In this document: positions 34,239 to 44,300 of the stretch, piece by piece
Layout: the number at the start of each line of letters is the position of its first letter
How positions within the stretch are numbered: position 1 is the stretch's first letter
NCBI RefSeq assembly: GCF_007097485.1
Contig: NZ_VKDE01000032.1
Span: 1-54,039, forward strand
Length of the DNA stretch: 54,039 bases
Direction: 5' to 3'
From: Carboxylicivirga sp. M1479
GTDB lineage: Bacteria; Bacteroidota; Bacteroidia; Bacteroidales; Marinilabiliaceae
Translations under genes and position numbers: made by a program
Notes under the pieces: model-generated
The model's input: only the letters and a program-made list of their open reading frames with translations
Database searches by the model: none
What the model was told of the DNA's origin: nothing

Positions 34239-37200
34239 ATGAAAAGATTAAAACTGTTTTTCGTTTCATTGCTGTTATGCAGTGTAACAAGTTTATTCGG
34301 TCAAACATTATCTGTTTCAGGTAAGGTAACTGACCAACAAGGTAGTGCCATACCTGGTGTTAATATTACGGTAAAAGGGACCGTAAAAGGGGTTATAACT
34401 GATGTTGATGGAAATTATACCATTAATGATGTGTTGGCAAATGATATTTTGGTATACTCATTCATTGGTATGGCAACTCAAGAGGTTCAGTTAGCTAATG
34501 TGAGCAATGCGCAAGCTCTTAATGTTGTGTTAGAATCAGGTAATATTAGTTTAGACGAAGTGGTTGCAGTGGGCTATGGAACACGAAAGAAAAGCTCCTT
34601 AACTGCTGCCATATCTTCAGTTGGAACAGAAGATATTGAGAAAACTCAAAACTTACGCGTAGAACAAGCCTTACAAGGTCGTACCGCTGGTGTTACCGTT
34701 ACAAGTAGTTCAGCTCAACCAGGTGCAGGAATGTCGGTTCGTATTCGTGGAGCTGGTACTAATGGTAATTCTGATCCGCTTTATATTGTTGATGGTTTAC
34801 CCGTAGGAGGTATCGATTATTTAAATCCAGGCGATATTGCTAGTATTGAAATATTAAAAGATGCTGCATCATCATCTATCTATGGTGCTCGTGGAGCAAA
34901 TGGTGTTGTGTTGATTTCTACTAAAAAAGGTAAAGCACAGGCATTTACTGTTACCTACGATGGTTATCATAGTATTCAAAACCCAGAGCGTAAACTCTCT
35001 TTACTTGATGCTGATCAATATGTGCTTTTTTATAACGAAGCACAATTAAATGATGGTGTTAGACCGATGGATTTTAATCGCCGTGCTAATACAGACTGGC
35101 AAGATGAGATTTACAACAATAATGCGCCGATGATGAATCACAGTGTGACACTCAATGGCGGTACAGAGAGAGCCAAGATCTCAACTGGTATATCTTATTT
35201 TGGACAAGAGGGTTTGATAGCGCCAGATAATTCGAATTATGGCCGTATTACAGCTCGTGTTAATGCCGAAACAAAGAGTCATAACGATAAGTTGCGAACT
35301 GGTACATCACTTTATTACTCAAACATTGAAAGCAGCGGTATTGATGTGAATAATATTTATGGAGGTCCATTGGCTTCTGCCTATAACTTAGATCCATTAA
35401 CACCTGTGCGTGATGAAAATGGAGAATTTGGTGTGTCAGATTACGTTAGTCAAGGTATTACCAACCCAGTTGGTAAAATGGAGTATTTGCATTCGCAAAC
35501 CAGAACAGACAAGTTTGTGGGTAATATGTTTGCCGAATATAGTATTCTTGATAACCTGAAGTTTAAAAGTTCATACGGTATTGATTTAGCGTATGTAACA
35601 TGGGAAAATTACAATCCAGTATATAAATTAAGTCCATCGGATTACAATTTAGTAGATGATGTACAAAAGAGTATGACCCGTTATTTTAATCATAACTGGG
35701 AGAATGTTATTACCTATGATCTAGAACTTGATAGGCACAGCTTTAATGTTGTAGCTGGTAGTACTATTTTAGAAGAAACCTCTCATAGCCTGTGGGGAAG
35801 TGGTGTTGATATTGTTAAAACACCCAAAGGTCCAGACTATGCTTATATTGATAATACTTTAAGTGATAAAGAAACACGTAACTCTAGTGGAGGCATGGGC
35901 GTACCAAATCGCCTGGTATCTTTCTTTTCGCGCGTGAATTACGATTATAACGAAAAATACTTTTTTTCTGCCACATTTAGAGCAGATGGTTCATCACGAT
36001 TTGGACCAGATAATAAGTATGGTTACTTCCCATCATTCTCAGGTGGATGGGTGCTTACAAATGAAGATTTTGCTTCTTCACTTAAGACTATTGCCAATTT
36101 TGTTAAATTAAGAGCCAGTTGGGGGCAAAATGGAAGCAACCACATTGGTAATTTTGTGTATGTATCGAATATTTCAGATGCCGGCAGCTATGTAATTGGT
36201 AATCCACTTACAAGCGGAATTTCTAATCAGGGCTTAGCGCCTAATACCATTCCTACACCTGATATACGTTGGGAAACGTCTGAACAAACAGATATTGGAT
36301 TAGATGCTCATTTTTTAGATAGTAAATTCACTTTTACATTCGATTATTACAACAAGTTGACCAAAGATTTACTTTTAGCCGTTAAGATACCAGGTCATTA
36401 TGGTAGTAACTCGCCAATAGACAATGCCGCTGAAGTGCGTAACCGAGGGTATGAATTTGAATTTGCCTATAACGACAATGCAGGTGAGTTCTCGTGGGGT
36501 GCCAATGCCAATATTTCGTTTAACGAGAATGAAGTAACTTATATTGGTAATGATGAAAAGGTATTAGCAGGTGCTACAGTACAAACATACGGGTTGGTAA
36601 CCAGAGCTGAAGAAGGTGAGCCACTGGGTTACTTTTGGGGATATGAAACAGATGGTTTATTTCAGAATCAAACAGATGTAGATAATCAACCTGTTTCAGT
36701 TAATGAGAATGGCGATATTGTTAAGATGTTACCTCATGCTCAACCTGGTGATGTACGATTTGTAGACCAGAATGGTGATGGCATTTTAGATGATAATGAT
36801 AAAATTAATCTGGGGAATTCAAACCCTGTATATTTCTACGGTTTATCGTTATTTGCCGACTGGAAAGGTTTTGATGTATCAGTATTTATGCAAGGCGCAG
36901 GAGGTCATCAAATTGCTAATCTTTCGCGTCGTTTGGATGCAGGTCTTACCAACTTGCCTGCAACCATGCTTAATAGATGGACCGGTGAAAACTCTACAAA
37001 CAGTGAGCCACGTGCATCCATTGAAGATCCAAATAAAAACTATAGCCGATTCTCAGATAGATATGTTGTAGATGGAGATTATTTACGCATTAAAAATGTT
37101 CAGTTAGGTTATACCTTTAATAAAAAGACACTTTCGCGCTTAAAAATCGAGCATTTAAAGCTGTATGTGGCTGCACAAAATCTATACACATTTACAGATT

Positions 37201-37310
37201 ATCCGGGTGTTGATGTTGAATTTGGTTCAGGAACTATCAATTCTGGTGTTGACACAGGTACATACCCTCAAGCACGAACATTTACTGTAGGTATGAACTT
37301 GAGATTTTAA
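34239..37310 (+). CDS. SusC-like TonB-dependent outer-membrane transporter
   Basis: 1023 residues with a signal peptide (1-22). A carboxypeptidase-D-like domain follows (VSGKVTDQQGSAIPGVNITVKGT), then the SusC signature SLDEVVAVGYGTRKKSSLT, the plug (VRIRGAGTNGNSDPLYIVDG, SIYGARGANGVVLISTKKG) and a C-terminal beta barrel ending in TFTVGMNLRF. It imports oligosaccharides released at the surface, driven by TonB. It lacks the extra N-terminal signalling domain of sigma-linked SusC proteins, which agrees with control by the upstream LuxR-type regulator. SusD starts about 50 nt downstream. Confidence 0.96.
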   Translation: MKRLKLFFVSLLLCSVTSLFGQTLSVSGKVTDQQGSAIPGVNITVKGTVKGVITDVDGNYTINDVLANDILVYSFIGMATQEVQLANVSNAQALNVVLESGNISLDEVVAVGYGTRKKSSLTAAISSVGTEDIEKTQNLRVEQALQGRTAGVTVTSSSAQPGAGMSVRIRGAGTNGNSDPLYIVDGLPVGGIDYLNPGDIASIEILKDAASSSIYGARGANGVVLISTKKGKAQAFTVTYDGYHSIQNPERKLSLLDADQYVLFYNEAQLNDGVRPMDFNRRANTDWQDEIYNNNAPMMNHSVTLNGGTERAKISTGISYFGQEGLIAPDNSNYGRITARVNAETKSHNDKLRTGTSLYYSNIESSGIDVNNIYGGPLASAYNLDPLTPVRDENGEFGVSDYVSQGITNPVGKMEYLHSQTRTDKFVGNMFAEYSILDNLKFKSSYGIDLAYVTWENYNPVYKLSPSDYNLVDDVQKSMTRYFNHNWENVITYDLELDRHSFNVVAGSTILEETSHSLWGSGVDIVKTPKGPDYAYIDNTLSDKETRNSSGGMGVPNRLVSFFSRVNYDYNEKYFFSATFRADGSSRFGPDNKYGYFPSFSGGWVLTNEDFASSLKTIANFVKLRASWGQNGSNHIGNFVYVSNISDAGSYVIGNPLTSGISNQGLAPNTIPTPDIRWETSEQTDIGLDAHFLDSKFTFTFDYYNKLTKDLLLAVKIPGHYGSNSPIDNAAEVRNRGYEFEFAYNDNAGEFSWGANANISFNENEVTYIGNDEKVLAGATVQTYGLVTRAEEGEPLGYFWGYETDGLFQNQTDVDNQPVSVNENGDIVKMLPHAQPGDVRFVDQNGDGILDDNDKINLGNSNPVYFYGLSLFADWKGFDVSVFMQGAGGHQIANLSRRLDAGLTNLPATMLNRWTGENSTNSEPRASIEDPNKNYSRFSDRYVVDGDYLRIKNVQLGYTFNKKTLSRLKIEHLKLYVAAQNLYTFTDYPGVDVEFGSGTINSGVDTGTYPQARTFTVGMNLRF

Positions 37311-37364
37311 TCGTATTTGATGCGTGAATCATTTTTTTTAATAGTTACAAATAGTCTATACAAG

Positions 37365-38891
37365 ATGAAAAGATATTTTTTATACATAACAATGGCTCTG
37401 TTGGTCTTAGGAGCTACTGCTTGTGACGATTATCTGGAAGTGGATAATCACACGGCTACAACCGAAGATAACTTCTATCAAACTGAAGAGGATGCTTATG
37501 CTGCTCTTTATGCAGCATACAATGTAACAACTGAAGATAAAGGAGGAACGAATGAGTTCGAATTTTTCTTGAATATGTGTTCTGATGATATGTTTACAGG
37601 TGGAGGTAGTTCATCTGATGGAACAGATATCAGACGTTTTGAAAAGCATAAAATGTTGGCAACCGACTGGCAGCACGATCAATTTTGGTGGAGAGCCTAT
37701 GTAGGAATTTACCGTGTGAACGTTGGGCTTGAAAAAATACCACAAATAGCCTTTGCCGATGAGGATGAAAAAGCACGAATTATTGCGGAGTTTAAATTTA
37801 TCCGTGCTTACTTGTACTCTAACCTGGTACGTATGTACGAAAATATTCCTTTAATTACTCGACCAATAACTTTGGCCGATGCTGATGTAGGGCAAGCACA
37901 CCCTGATGAGGTATACGAACAGATAGCAAGCGATTTTTTGGCAGCGATTGAAGATTTACCGGCAACAGTAGAAGGTGAAGAGGGGCGTGTAACTAAATAT
38001 GCAGCACAGGCACTATTAGCTCGCATGTACCTATTTTACACAGGTTTTTATGCTCAAACAGAAATGCCTGGTGGTGTCACTCTTAATAGTATTAGCACAT
38101 TAGTAGATAATATTATTGAAGAAAGTGGACATGGTTTAGTCGATAACTTTGCCGATCTGTGGTTGGTGTCTGGTTCTGACAAAACATATTACAGTAAAGA
38201 GCATATTTATCAAATTCCTTACTCATATAATGGCAAAGGAGCTAGTCGTTCAGATGTGCAGTTTTATGGTTTGAGGGATATTTCAAACACTGCAACTTAT
38301 GCTGCAGGCTGGGGTTTTGGAACCATTCATCCTGATGTTTATAATATTTTTGCACCTGAAGATGAAAGACGAAATGCAACCATATTAGATGCTAATACAG
38401 AAGTAGGCGAAAATGACTATACCAACAGCTATCAGGGTACTGGATACTATTTTAAAAAGTATACTCCCTTGAGTAAATATGTCGACGATCCTGCTTTTAG
38501 TGGACATCCTGATGGTAGAACAGTGGTGCGTTATGCCGATGTATTGTTGATGGCTGCTGAGCTTTCGTTACAAGGTGGAGCACTTACCAGAGAAGCACAG
38601 AGTTATTACGAAGAAGTGCGCGTGCGTGCCGGATTTACTTCTCATGCCCCAGTTAGCTTCGATAGAGTATTTGAAGAGCGTCGAAAAGAATTTTTTGGTG
38701 AAGGTTTGCGTTACTGGGATTTGTTAAGACGTGGCATTGATGTTGCAGATGCGGCAATAACAAACAATTACGAAAGTCCGTTTGATGTAACATTTGATAG
38801 AGCAACACGTGGTGTTTGGCCAATTGCCGATGTGCAAATTCAACTGTCGAGCTCTAGTTCAAAGCCATTAAAACAAAATCAAGGTTATTAA
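37365..38891 (+). CDS. SusD-like (RagB/SusD) surface glycan-binding lipoprotein
   Basis: 508 residues from the ATG at 37365 (MKRYFLYITMALLVLGATAC, lipobox GATAC); the longer frame upstream has no signal character. The family start DDYLEVDNHTATTEDNFYQTEEDAYAAL and the C-terminal ERRKEFFGEGLRYWDLLRRG are clear, with TPR-like helices between. It caps the SusC barrel and hands over the glycan. It lies 54 nt after susC and 20 nt before the first PKD lipoprotein, in one operon. Confidence 0.95.
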   Translation: MKRYFLYITMALLVLGATACDDYLEVDNHTATTEDNFYQTEEDAYAALYAAYNVTTEDKGGTNEFEFFLNMCSDDMFTGGGSSSDGTDIRRFEKHKMLATDWQHDQFWWRAYVGIYRVNVGLEKIPQIAFADEDEKARIIAEFKFIRAYLYSNLVRMYENIPLITRPITLADADVGQAHPDEVYEQIASDFLAAIEDLPATVEGEEGRVTKYAAQALLARMYLFYTGFYAQTEMPGGVTLNSISTLVDNIIEESGHGLVDNFADLWLVSGSDKTYYSKEHIYQIPYSYNGKGASRSDVQFYGLRDISNTATYAAGWGFGTIHPDVYNIFAPEDERRNATILDANTEVGENDYTNSYQGTGYYFKKYTPLSKYVDDPAFSGHPDGRTVVRYADVLLMAAELSLQGGALTREAQSYYEEVRVRAGFTSHAPVSFDRVFEERRKEFFGEGLRYWDLLRRGIDVADAAITNNYESPFDVTFDRATRGVWPIADVQIQLSSSSSKPLKQNQGY

Positions 38892-38911
38892 GCAACTAAA
38901 AAAATAATACT

Positions 38912-39895
38912 ATGAAATATACATCACAACTACTAATGTTCTTGTTAGCTATTGCTTTATGGAAATGTGAACCAACCGAAGTTGGGGTAGTAGACGACTA
39001 TAAGAAACAGAATCCGGAAAGCTTGAATAAGTTAGCCGAACAGATTGAGATTAATGTGACCGAAATTGCGGCTCAAATTTACGAAGTGGAATATGTTCGT
39101 GGAGCTGGTGGTGAAGCTGACAATGCAATTCAATTTATAACTTGGGATTTTGGTAACGGCGAAACGAGCAAGCAAGATAAGGATACAGTGTACTTTATCA
39201 ATCCGGGCGAATACACCATTGTATTTAACGCCTATACATACGATGGCGAGCTATCTAAAGAAGCAGAAACAGTAACTGCCGATGAACTTCTTGAGTGTGC
39301 GATTGGTAAGCGTGTTATGTTCGATAATTTTGATGATGATGCAGAATATGCTGGCTCATGGGTGCAGAAACATCCGAATGATGTTGTTCTTTTTAAGGAT
39401 TATCATGTTGATGGCGATGCGCCATATCAATTCCCAGAGGATAACAATGTATTACTGATAGGTAAAGCAGGAGGCTGGTGGACTGAAGTCGCTTATGATT
39501 TCGATACCGAAGTTTTTGACTTCTCATATGCAGGTATGTGGCGAAAAGTAGCTATGCGTTTTTATATTCCAAGTACTTTCGAAGTGCCCGAAGGAAATTT
39601 TGATTTTAATATTCCGGAGAGTTATTTAAACCTTAAAATCGGTTTGAACGATGGTTCTGGTCGTCAAGAAATTGAACGCAAGATAAAGCTTAGCGAACTA
39701 GATCAGTGGATTGATGTGGAGTTTGATTTTACTGATAATGCATTTAATGACATTGACCCAACAAAAGTTGAAAGTATTTGGGTAATGTTTACACATGCAT
39801 GGGACAACGACAGAGGTGCAGGTCGCGATGGCACTGGTGTTATAATGGTTGATGACATTGAATTAGTACAAAAAGTTCCTGGCTGTCTGGAATAA
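38912..39895 (+). CDS. PKD-domain surface glycan-binding lipoprotein (first of two paralogues)
   Basis: 327 residues with a lipoprotein-like N-terminus (FLLAIALWKC). A PKD-type domain follows (about 45-125, WDFGNGETSKQDKDTVYFINPGEYTI). The C-terminal half is beta-rich and CBM-like (FDNFDDDAEYAGSW, LIGKAGGWWTEVAYDF, IWVMFTHAW, MVDDIEL). It is clearly paralogous to the next gene, which has LMGKTGGWWTEGNYG and LWVMFSHG. Position after SusD fits a SusE/SGBP role, holding polysaccharide on the cell surface. The binding specificity cannot be read from the sequence. Confidence 0.85.
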   Translation: MKYTSQLLMFLLAIALWKCEPTEVGVVDDYKKQNPESLNKLAEQIEINVTEIAAQIYEVEYVRGAGGEADNAIQFITWDFGNGETSKQDKDTVYFINPGEYTIVFNAYTYDGELSKEAETVTADELLECAIGKRVMFDNFDDDAEYAGSWVQKHPNDVVLFKDYHVDGDAPYQFPEDNNVLLIGKAGGWWTEVAYDFDTEVFDFSYAGMWRKVAMRFYIPSTFEVPEGNFDFNIPESYLNLKIGLNDGSGRQEIERKIKLSELDQWIDVEFDFTDNAFNDIDPTKVESIWVMFTHAWDNDRGAGRDGTGVIMVDDIELVQKVPGCLE

Positions 39896-39919
39896 GCAAT
39901 GCATACTTAAAATTTAAAC

Positions 39920-40110
39920 ATGAAACGAGCCATGAGAACAGTTTCTCACATAGGAGTATGATTGATTTTGGCGAGTTCCATGTGGCAATAAACAGCAAAA
40001 TATAAACACATGAAACGACCATGTAGATTTAGCATCCAAATTTTCACACAGAAGGATGATAAAATTTATTTGGGAGTTCCATATGGACTTTGAAAATATA
40101 TTATAATCAT
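39920..40110 (+). repeat. Solo A-B stem-loop module between two PUL lipoprotein genes
   Basis: 191 nt: unit A (39920-39981), 28-nt linker, unit B (40010-40082), 28-nt linker (40083-40110). It matches the module at 218-429 and unit A of both IS copies, but no recombinase gene follows. The last linker matches 21 of 28 bases of the left array, ending TTATAATCAT. Where the left array then continues ATGAAACGAG, here the lipoprotein start codon ATGAAAAAA follows, so ATGAAA stands at both ends of the module (39920 and 40111). Arms pair well: AAC-GA-GCC with GGC-GA-GTT in A (tandem G-A mismatches), and GTAGATTT with AAATTTAT in B. Confidence 0.8.
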
Positions 40111-41286
40111 ATGAAAAAAATATTATATACTATCGCAATTGCTTTGTTAACATTAACAATTGCTTGCGAGGATGAAAGTAATCCGAAAGATTGGAGTGAG
40201 AATCTTATAGATCTAGATGTTACTTTTACAGATGTTTCCGATCAAATAGGAATTGCCAATAGTTACGAGTTTAAGAATAATACACCTGACTTAAGCTATA
40301 TTGAATGGGATTTTGGTAACGGAACCACGGTGCGTCAGGAGTCTGGTGTATTTATTTACACGGTGGATGGGACATATACGCCAAAAGTAACAGCTGTATA
40401 TGGCAATAGGGTAAATGTAGAAACCTTTACCGAAATAAACGTTTCTGCCGATGAATTGATTATTGCTACGGATGTATCCAAGCCTGGAGTTGCAGGTGAG
40501 GAGAATCTTATACAACTGCAAATAAATGCCGACGCATCAACTGTTTTTAGTAGTGCTCGTTGGGATTTTGGTGACGGAAACTGGATTAGCACAGCTACAA
40601 CTGACACAACTGTACGTTATTTAGATGCAGGTGAGTTTAAAGTGAAGTTTGAAGCCTCAGTACAAGATGCTTTACTAAGTGCAGAAGCAATTGTTACAAT
40701 CCAAAGTGGTGATATAAAGAAGGAAAGTGTTGTTTTTAATAACTTTGATGATGCGCCTGCATATACTGGAGCATGGGGACCAGCCAATGGTGATACCAAG
40801 TTATTAAATGAATACAATCCAGATACAAATCCTTATCAATTTGATGGAAGTAATGTACTGTTGATGGGTAAAACAGGTGGTTGGTGGACCGAGGGGAATT
40901 ATGGTATTACGGAAGGAACCCTAAATTTCTCAAGCGAATACACTGAAGTAGGCCTGCGTGTATACTTAGAGGGCAATACTGTTAATATTGGAGGAACAGA
41001 CTACAATTTTAATATGCCAGAAAATGAGCGTTTGCTAAAAATTGGTCTTTCAACGCTTAACGACTATGATGGTCGTGTTGAGGTAGAGCACACCATAACA
41101 GGAACAGATTCATGGATTGATATATCATTTGATTTTTCAGATAAGGACTTCTCGCATGGAAAAATAGATCCTGATAACATCAGTTATCTATGGGTTATGT
41201 TTAGCCATGGTAAAGGTACTAGTGGTGTAATATATGTGGATGATATCGTATTAAAGAAAGCATATCCAGGTATTAAAAAACAATAG
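40111..41286 (+). CDS. PKD-domain surface glycan-binding lipoprotein (second paralogue)
   Basis: 391 residues from the ATG at 40111 (MKKILYTIAIALLTLTIAC lipobox); a TTG seven codons upstream is unlikely as start because it lies inside the stem-loop module. Two PKD-like domains (IEWDFGNGTTVRQESG and ARWDFGDGNWISTATT) precede a CBM-like C-terminal half shared with the previous gene (FNNFDDAPAYTGAWG, LLMGKTGGWWTE, YLWVMFSHG, IYVDDIVLK). The extra PKD domain makes it longer than its paralogue. The two probably arose by duplication. The stem-loop module makes up its immediate 5' leader. Confidence 0.87.
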   Translation: MKKILYTIAIALLTLTIACEDESNPKDWSENLIDLDVTFTDVSDQIGIANSYEFKNNTPDLSYIEWDFGNGTTVRQESGVFIYTVDGTYTPKVTAVYGNRVNVETFTEINVSADELIIATDVSKPGVAGEENLIQLQINADASTVFSSARWDFGDGNWISTATTDTTVRYLDAGEFKVKFEASVQDALLSAEAIVTIQSGDIKKESVVFNNFDDAPAYTGAWGPANGDTKLLNEYNPDTNPYQFDGSNVLLMGKTGGWWTEGNYGITEGTLNFSSEYTEVGLRVYLEGNTVNIGGTDYNFNMPENERLLKIGLSTLNDYDGRVEVEHTITGTDSWIDISFDFSDKDFSHGKIDPDNISYLWVMFSHGKGTSGVIYVDDIVLKKAYPGIKKQ

Positions 41287-41368
41287 TTATTTGTATAGTT
41301 ATAAACAGAAAGGTGTTATGGATTTCACCTTTCTGTTTCCGCTATAGAACTAAAACCAGCAAAATAAG

Positions 41369-44300
41369 ATGAAGTATATACTCTCTTTAATTGTAATAGT
41401 ATTAAGTATTAGTGTTACAAATGCACAAACGCTTACTACCGATGGGAAGCTGATTAAAGATGATCAGGGGCAGAAGGTTATCTTGCGTGGCATTGGCACA
41501 GGTAACTGGGTGCTTATGGAAGGTTACATGATGAAAACAGCTGGTGTTGCAGGTACTCAGCACGAGTTTCGCGATAAGCTAACTGAGGCAATTGGCGAAA
41601 CAGCTACAGACGAGTTTTTTGAACTATGGTGGAACAACCACATGACAAAAGCAGATGTGGATTCAATGGCTAAATGGGGTTTTAATAGCTTACGTTTAGC
41701 AATGCACTATAATCAATTTACACTGCCCATTGAGGAAGAAAGTGCTGAGGATTTAAGCTCTAAAAATTACACTTGGCACCAGAGTGGTTTCGATCGTGTT
41801 GATGATGTGTTGAGTTGGTGTGAAGCCAATAATATGTATCTGATATTAGATTTACATGCAGCACCTGGTGGTCAAGGGCGTAATGCAGATATTTGTGATT
41901 ACGACGATAGTAAACCGTCCTTATGGGAAGATGTTAACAACAGGCATAAAACGGTTGCCCTTTGGAGGAAGTTAGCCGAACGGTATAAAGATGAAGCATG
42001 GATAGGTGGATACGACTTAATAAATGAAACCAATTGGAGTGAGTTGAAAGATGACTCTAACCAAATGTTGTGGAGTTTGCTTGAGGAATGCACAGATGCT
42101 ATTCGTGCAACCGGCGATAAGCACATCGTCTTTTTAGAAGGAAACGATTGGGCTAATAACTATGATGGATTGCCAGATCCTTTATGGGATGATAACTTGG
42201 TAATAAGCTTTCATAAGTATTGGAACAATGTGGATGATAACTCATTGGATTGGATAATTGAAAAAAGTGACAAATACAATGTGCCATTATGGTTGGGCGA
42301 AAGTGGCGAAAACTCTAATGTTTGGTATACTCACCTGATTGAACTTTGCGAATGTAAAGACATTGGCTGGTCGTGGTGGCCTGTTAAAAAGAATGGCATT
42401 AACAACATCATGTATTTGGAAGAGCCACAAGCCTACAAAAAACTGATTGATGGTTGGAGAACCAGTGGAACATCAGACGATTTAACTGGGCAGGCTGCTA
42501 TTGACGCGGTTACCGAATGGGCCAATAATCATAAAATCGAAAATGTAGTGGTGATGCACGATGTAATTGATGCTATGATACGTCAACCACAAACCTATGA
42601 AACAAAGCCATATAAAAAGCATGATGTAGGCGACAAAACATGGTTTGCCAATTATGATTTGGGTCGCAATGGTTATGCTTACTGGGATACTGATACAGCT
42701 AACCTTAGTCAGGTTACTGATTATACCGATTGGAATACCGGTTGGGCTTATCGTAGTGATGGTGTAGACATACAGCACTGTAGCGATAAATTACAAGATG
42801 GTTCTTTTGTTGAAGCGCCTTATAATGTGGGGTGGACCGCTGATAATGAATGGTTGCAATACACCATTAACAATACCACGGAACAATCATACACATTGAA
42901 TATACGCCATGCAGGTGGAGCCGCTAAAATAAGGCTGATGGCCAATGGCATAGATGTAACATCAAGCTTGGAATTGCCATCGACAGCAAATTATGAAACG
43001 TGGACAAATACAAGTTATGAGGGGATTATATTACCGGCAGGCCAAGTAAAAGTGGTGTTTTATTTCGAACAAGGTGGAGCAAACCTTAATTATTTCGAAT
43101 TTATAGATCCGCAACCTATTAGCTCGGTTGAGTTTAAAGCTTTTTCAGCAGAGTCAAATAAACTTGGTAATCAGGTGTATTTAACCCTTAATAAGGAGGT
43201 TAGCTCTGTAACTGGTATGTTGTTAAGTGAGTTTGGTTTAAGCGATCAAACCGGTGCGCCGGTGGAGCTTAATAGTTTGAATGTCAGCTCTGAAAATGCT
43301 AAAGTTATTGAGCTAACTACAAGTAAAACATTCACCTATTTCGATGAATTACTACTAAGCTATAGCGGTAGCAGTGTAAAGTCAGGCAGCGAGGCATTGG
43401 CTCATTTTTCAAATTTGCCAATAAGCAATAACCTACCTCAGAGGCATGCTGTTGCAGGTAAAATTGAAGCAGAAGATTTTCATGTTAACAATGGCTTTGC
43501 ATTTGAGAATACCTCAGATGTGGGAGGTGGTAAAAATTCATCATACGCCCGCGAAGGATATTACCTCGATTACCTTATTTCGGTGCAAAATACTGCGTAT
43601 TACGATTTAACAATGCGTGTTGCTTCGGAGAATAATGCACCTAAAATTTCGATGTGGTTAAGCAAAGATGGTGGTGAAACATTTGAGTCAGTTGCTAATA
43701 TTACATTAAGTAGTACAGGCGGCTGGAGTACCTGGCAAACACAAAATGCTGCTTCTTTGTTATTAAATAAGGGCGAATACCAACTGCGCTTTAAAGTAGA
43801 ACAACAAGAACATAACCTAAACTGGTTTGAGTTTAAGCAGGTCGGTGAATCTATCTCCGACGATCCGGATGAAATCTATTCAGCAGAAAACTTTATAATA
43901 TCGTATGTTTCTCCATCATGCTATCAATTAGCTGATGGGAGCATCACGATTATTAGTAAACGTGCTCCAATTAATGTTTTTCTCAATAACGGGAGTGCTC
44001 ACCCTATCAGTCAAAATATAGAATACAAGATATCTGACCTGGCAGCTGGGGAATACGATTTGTTGGCTACTTCAATTAATAACTACGACAGTTATCACCA
44101 AGTGATATTAAACGAAGCGGAAGCATTGTATAGTAAAGCTCTGGTGGAGGGTAGTCAGGTGTCTTTTGTTATTGAGGGGGGCGAAGCTCCCTACACAATC
44201 AATGTAAACGGACAAAGTCATACAAGTCAAACTTCTACTTTAACGTTAAAGAATTTGTCAAAGGGTAATTATTCTGCTACAATTATGGATAGCAATCAGT

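Noticed and set aside
39840-40022. 60-codon minus-strand frame over the solo module
   Set aside because: Its similarity to the frame at 10-327 is due to the shared stem-loop repeat, not to a protein family.
39920-40110. REP/BIME palindromes of a RAYT (tyrosine transposase) system
   Set aside because: The recombinase N-terminus at the window ends does not resemble a RAYT start, and the modules are larger and alternate in two types; not fully excluded without the full transposase.
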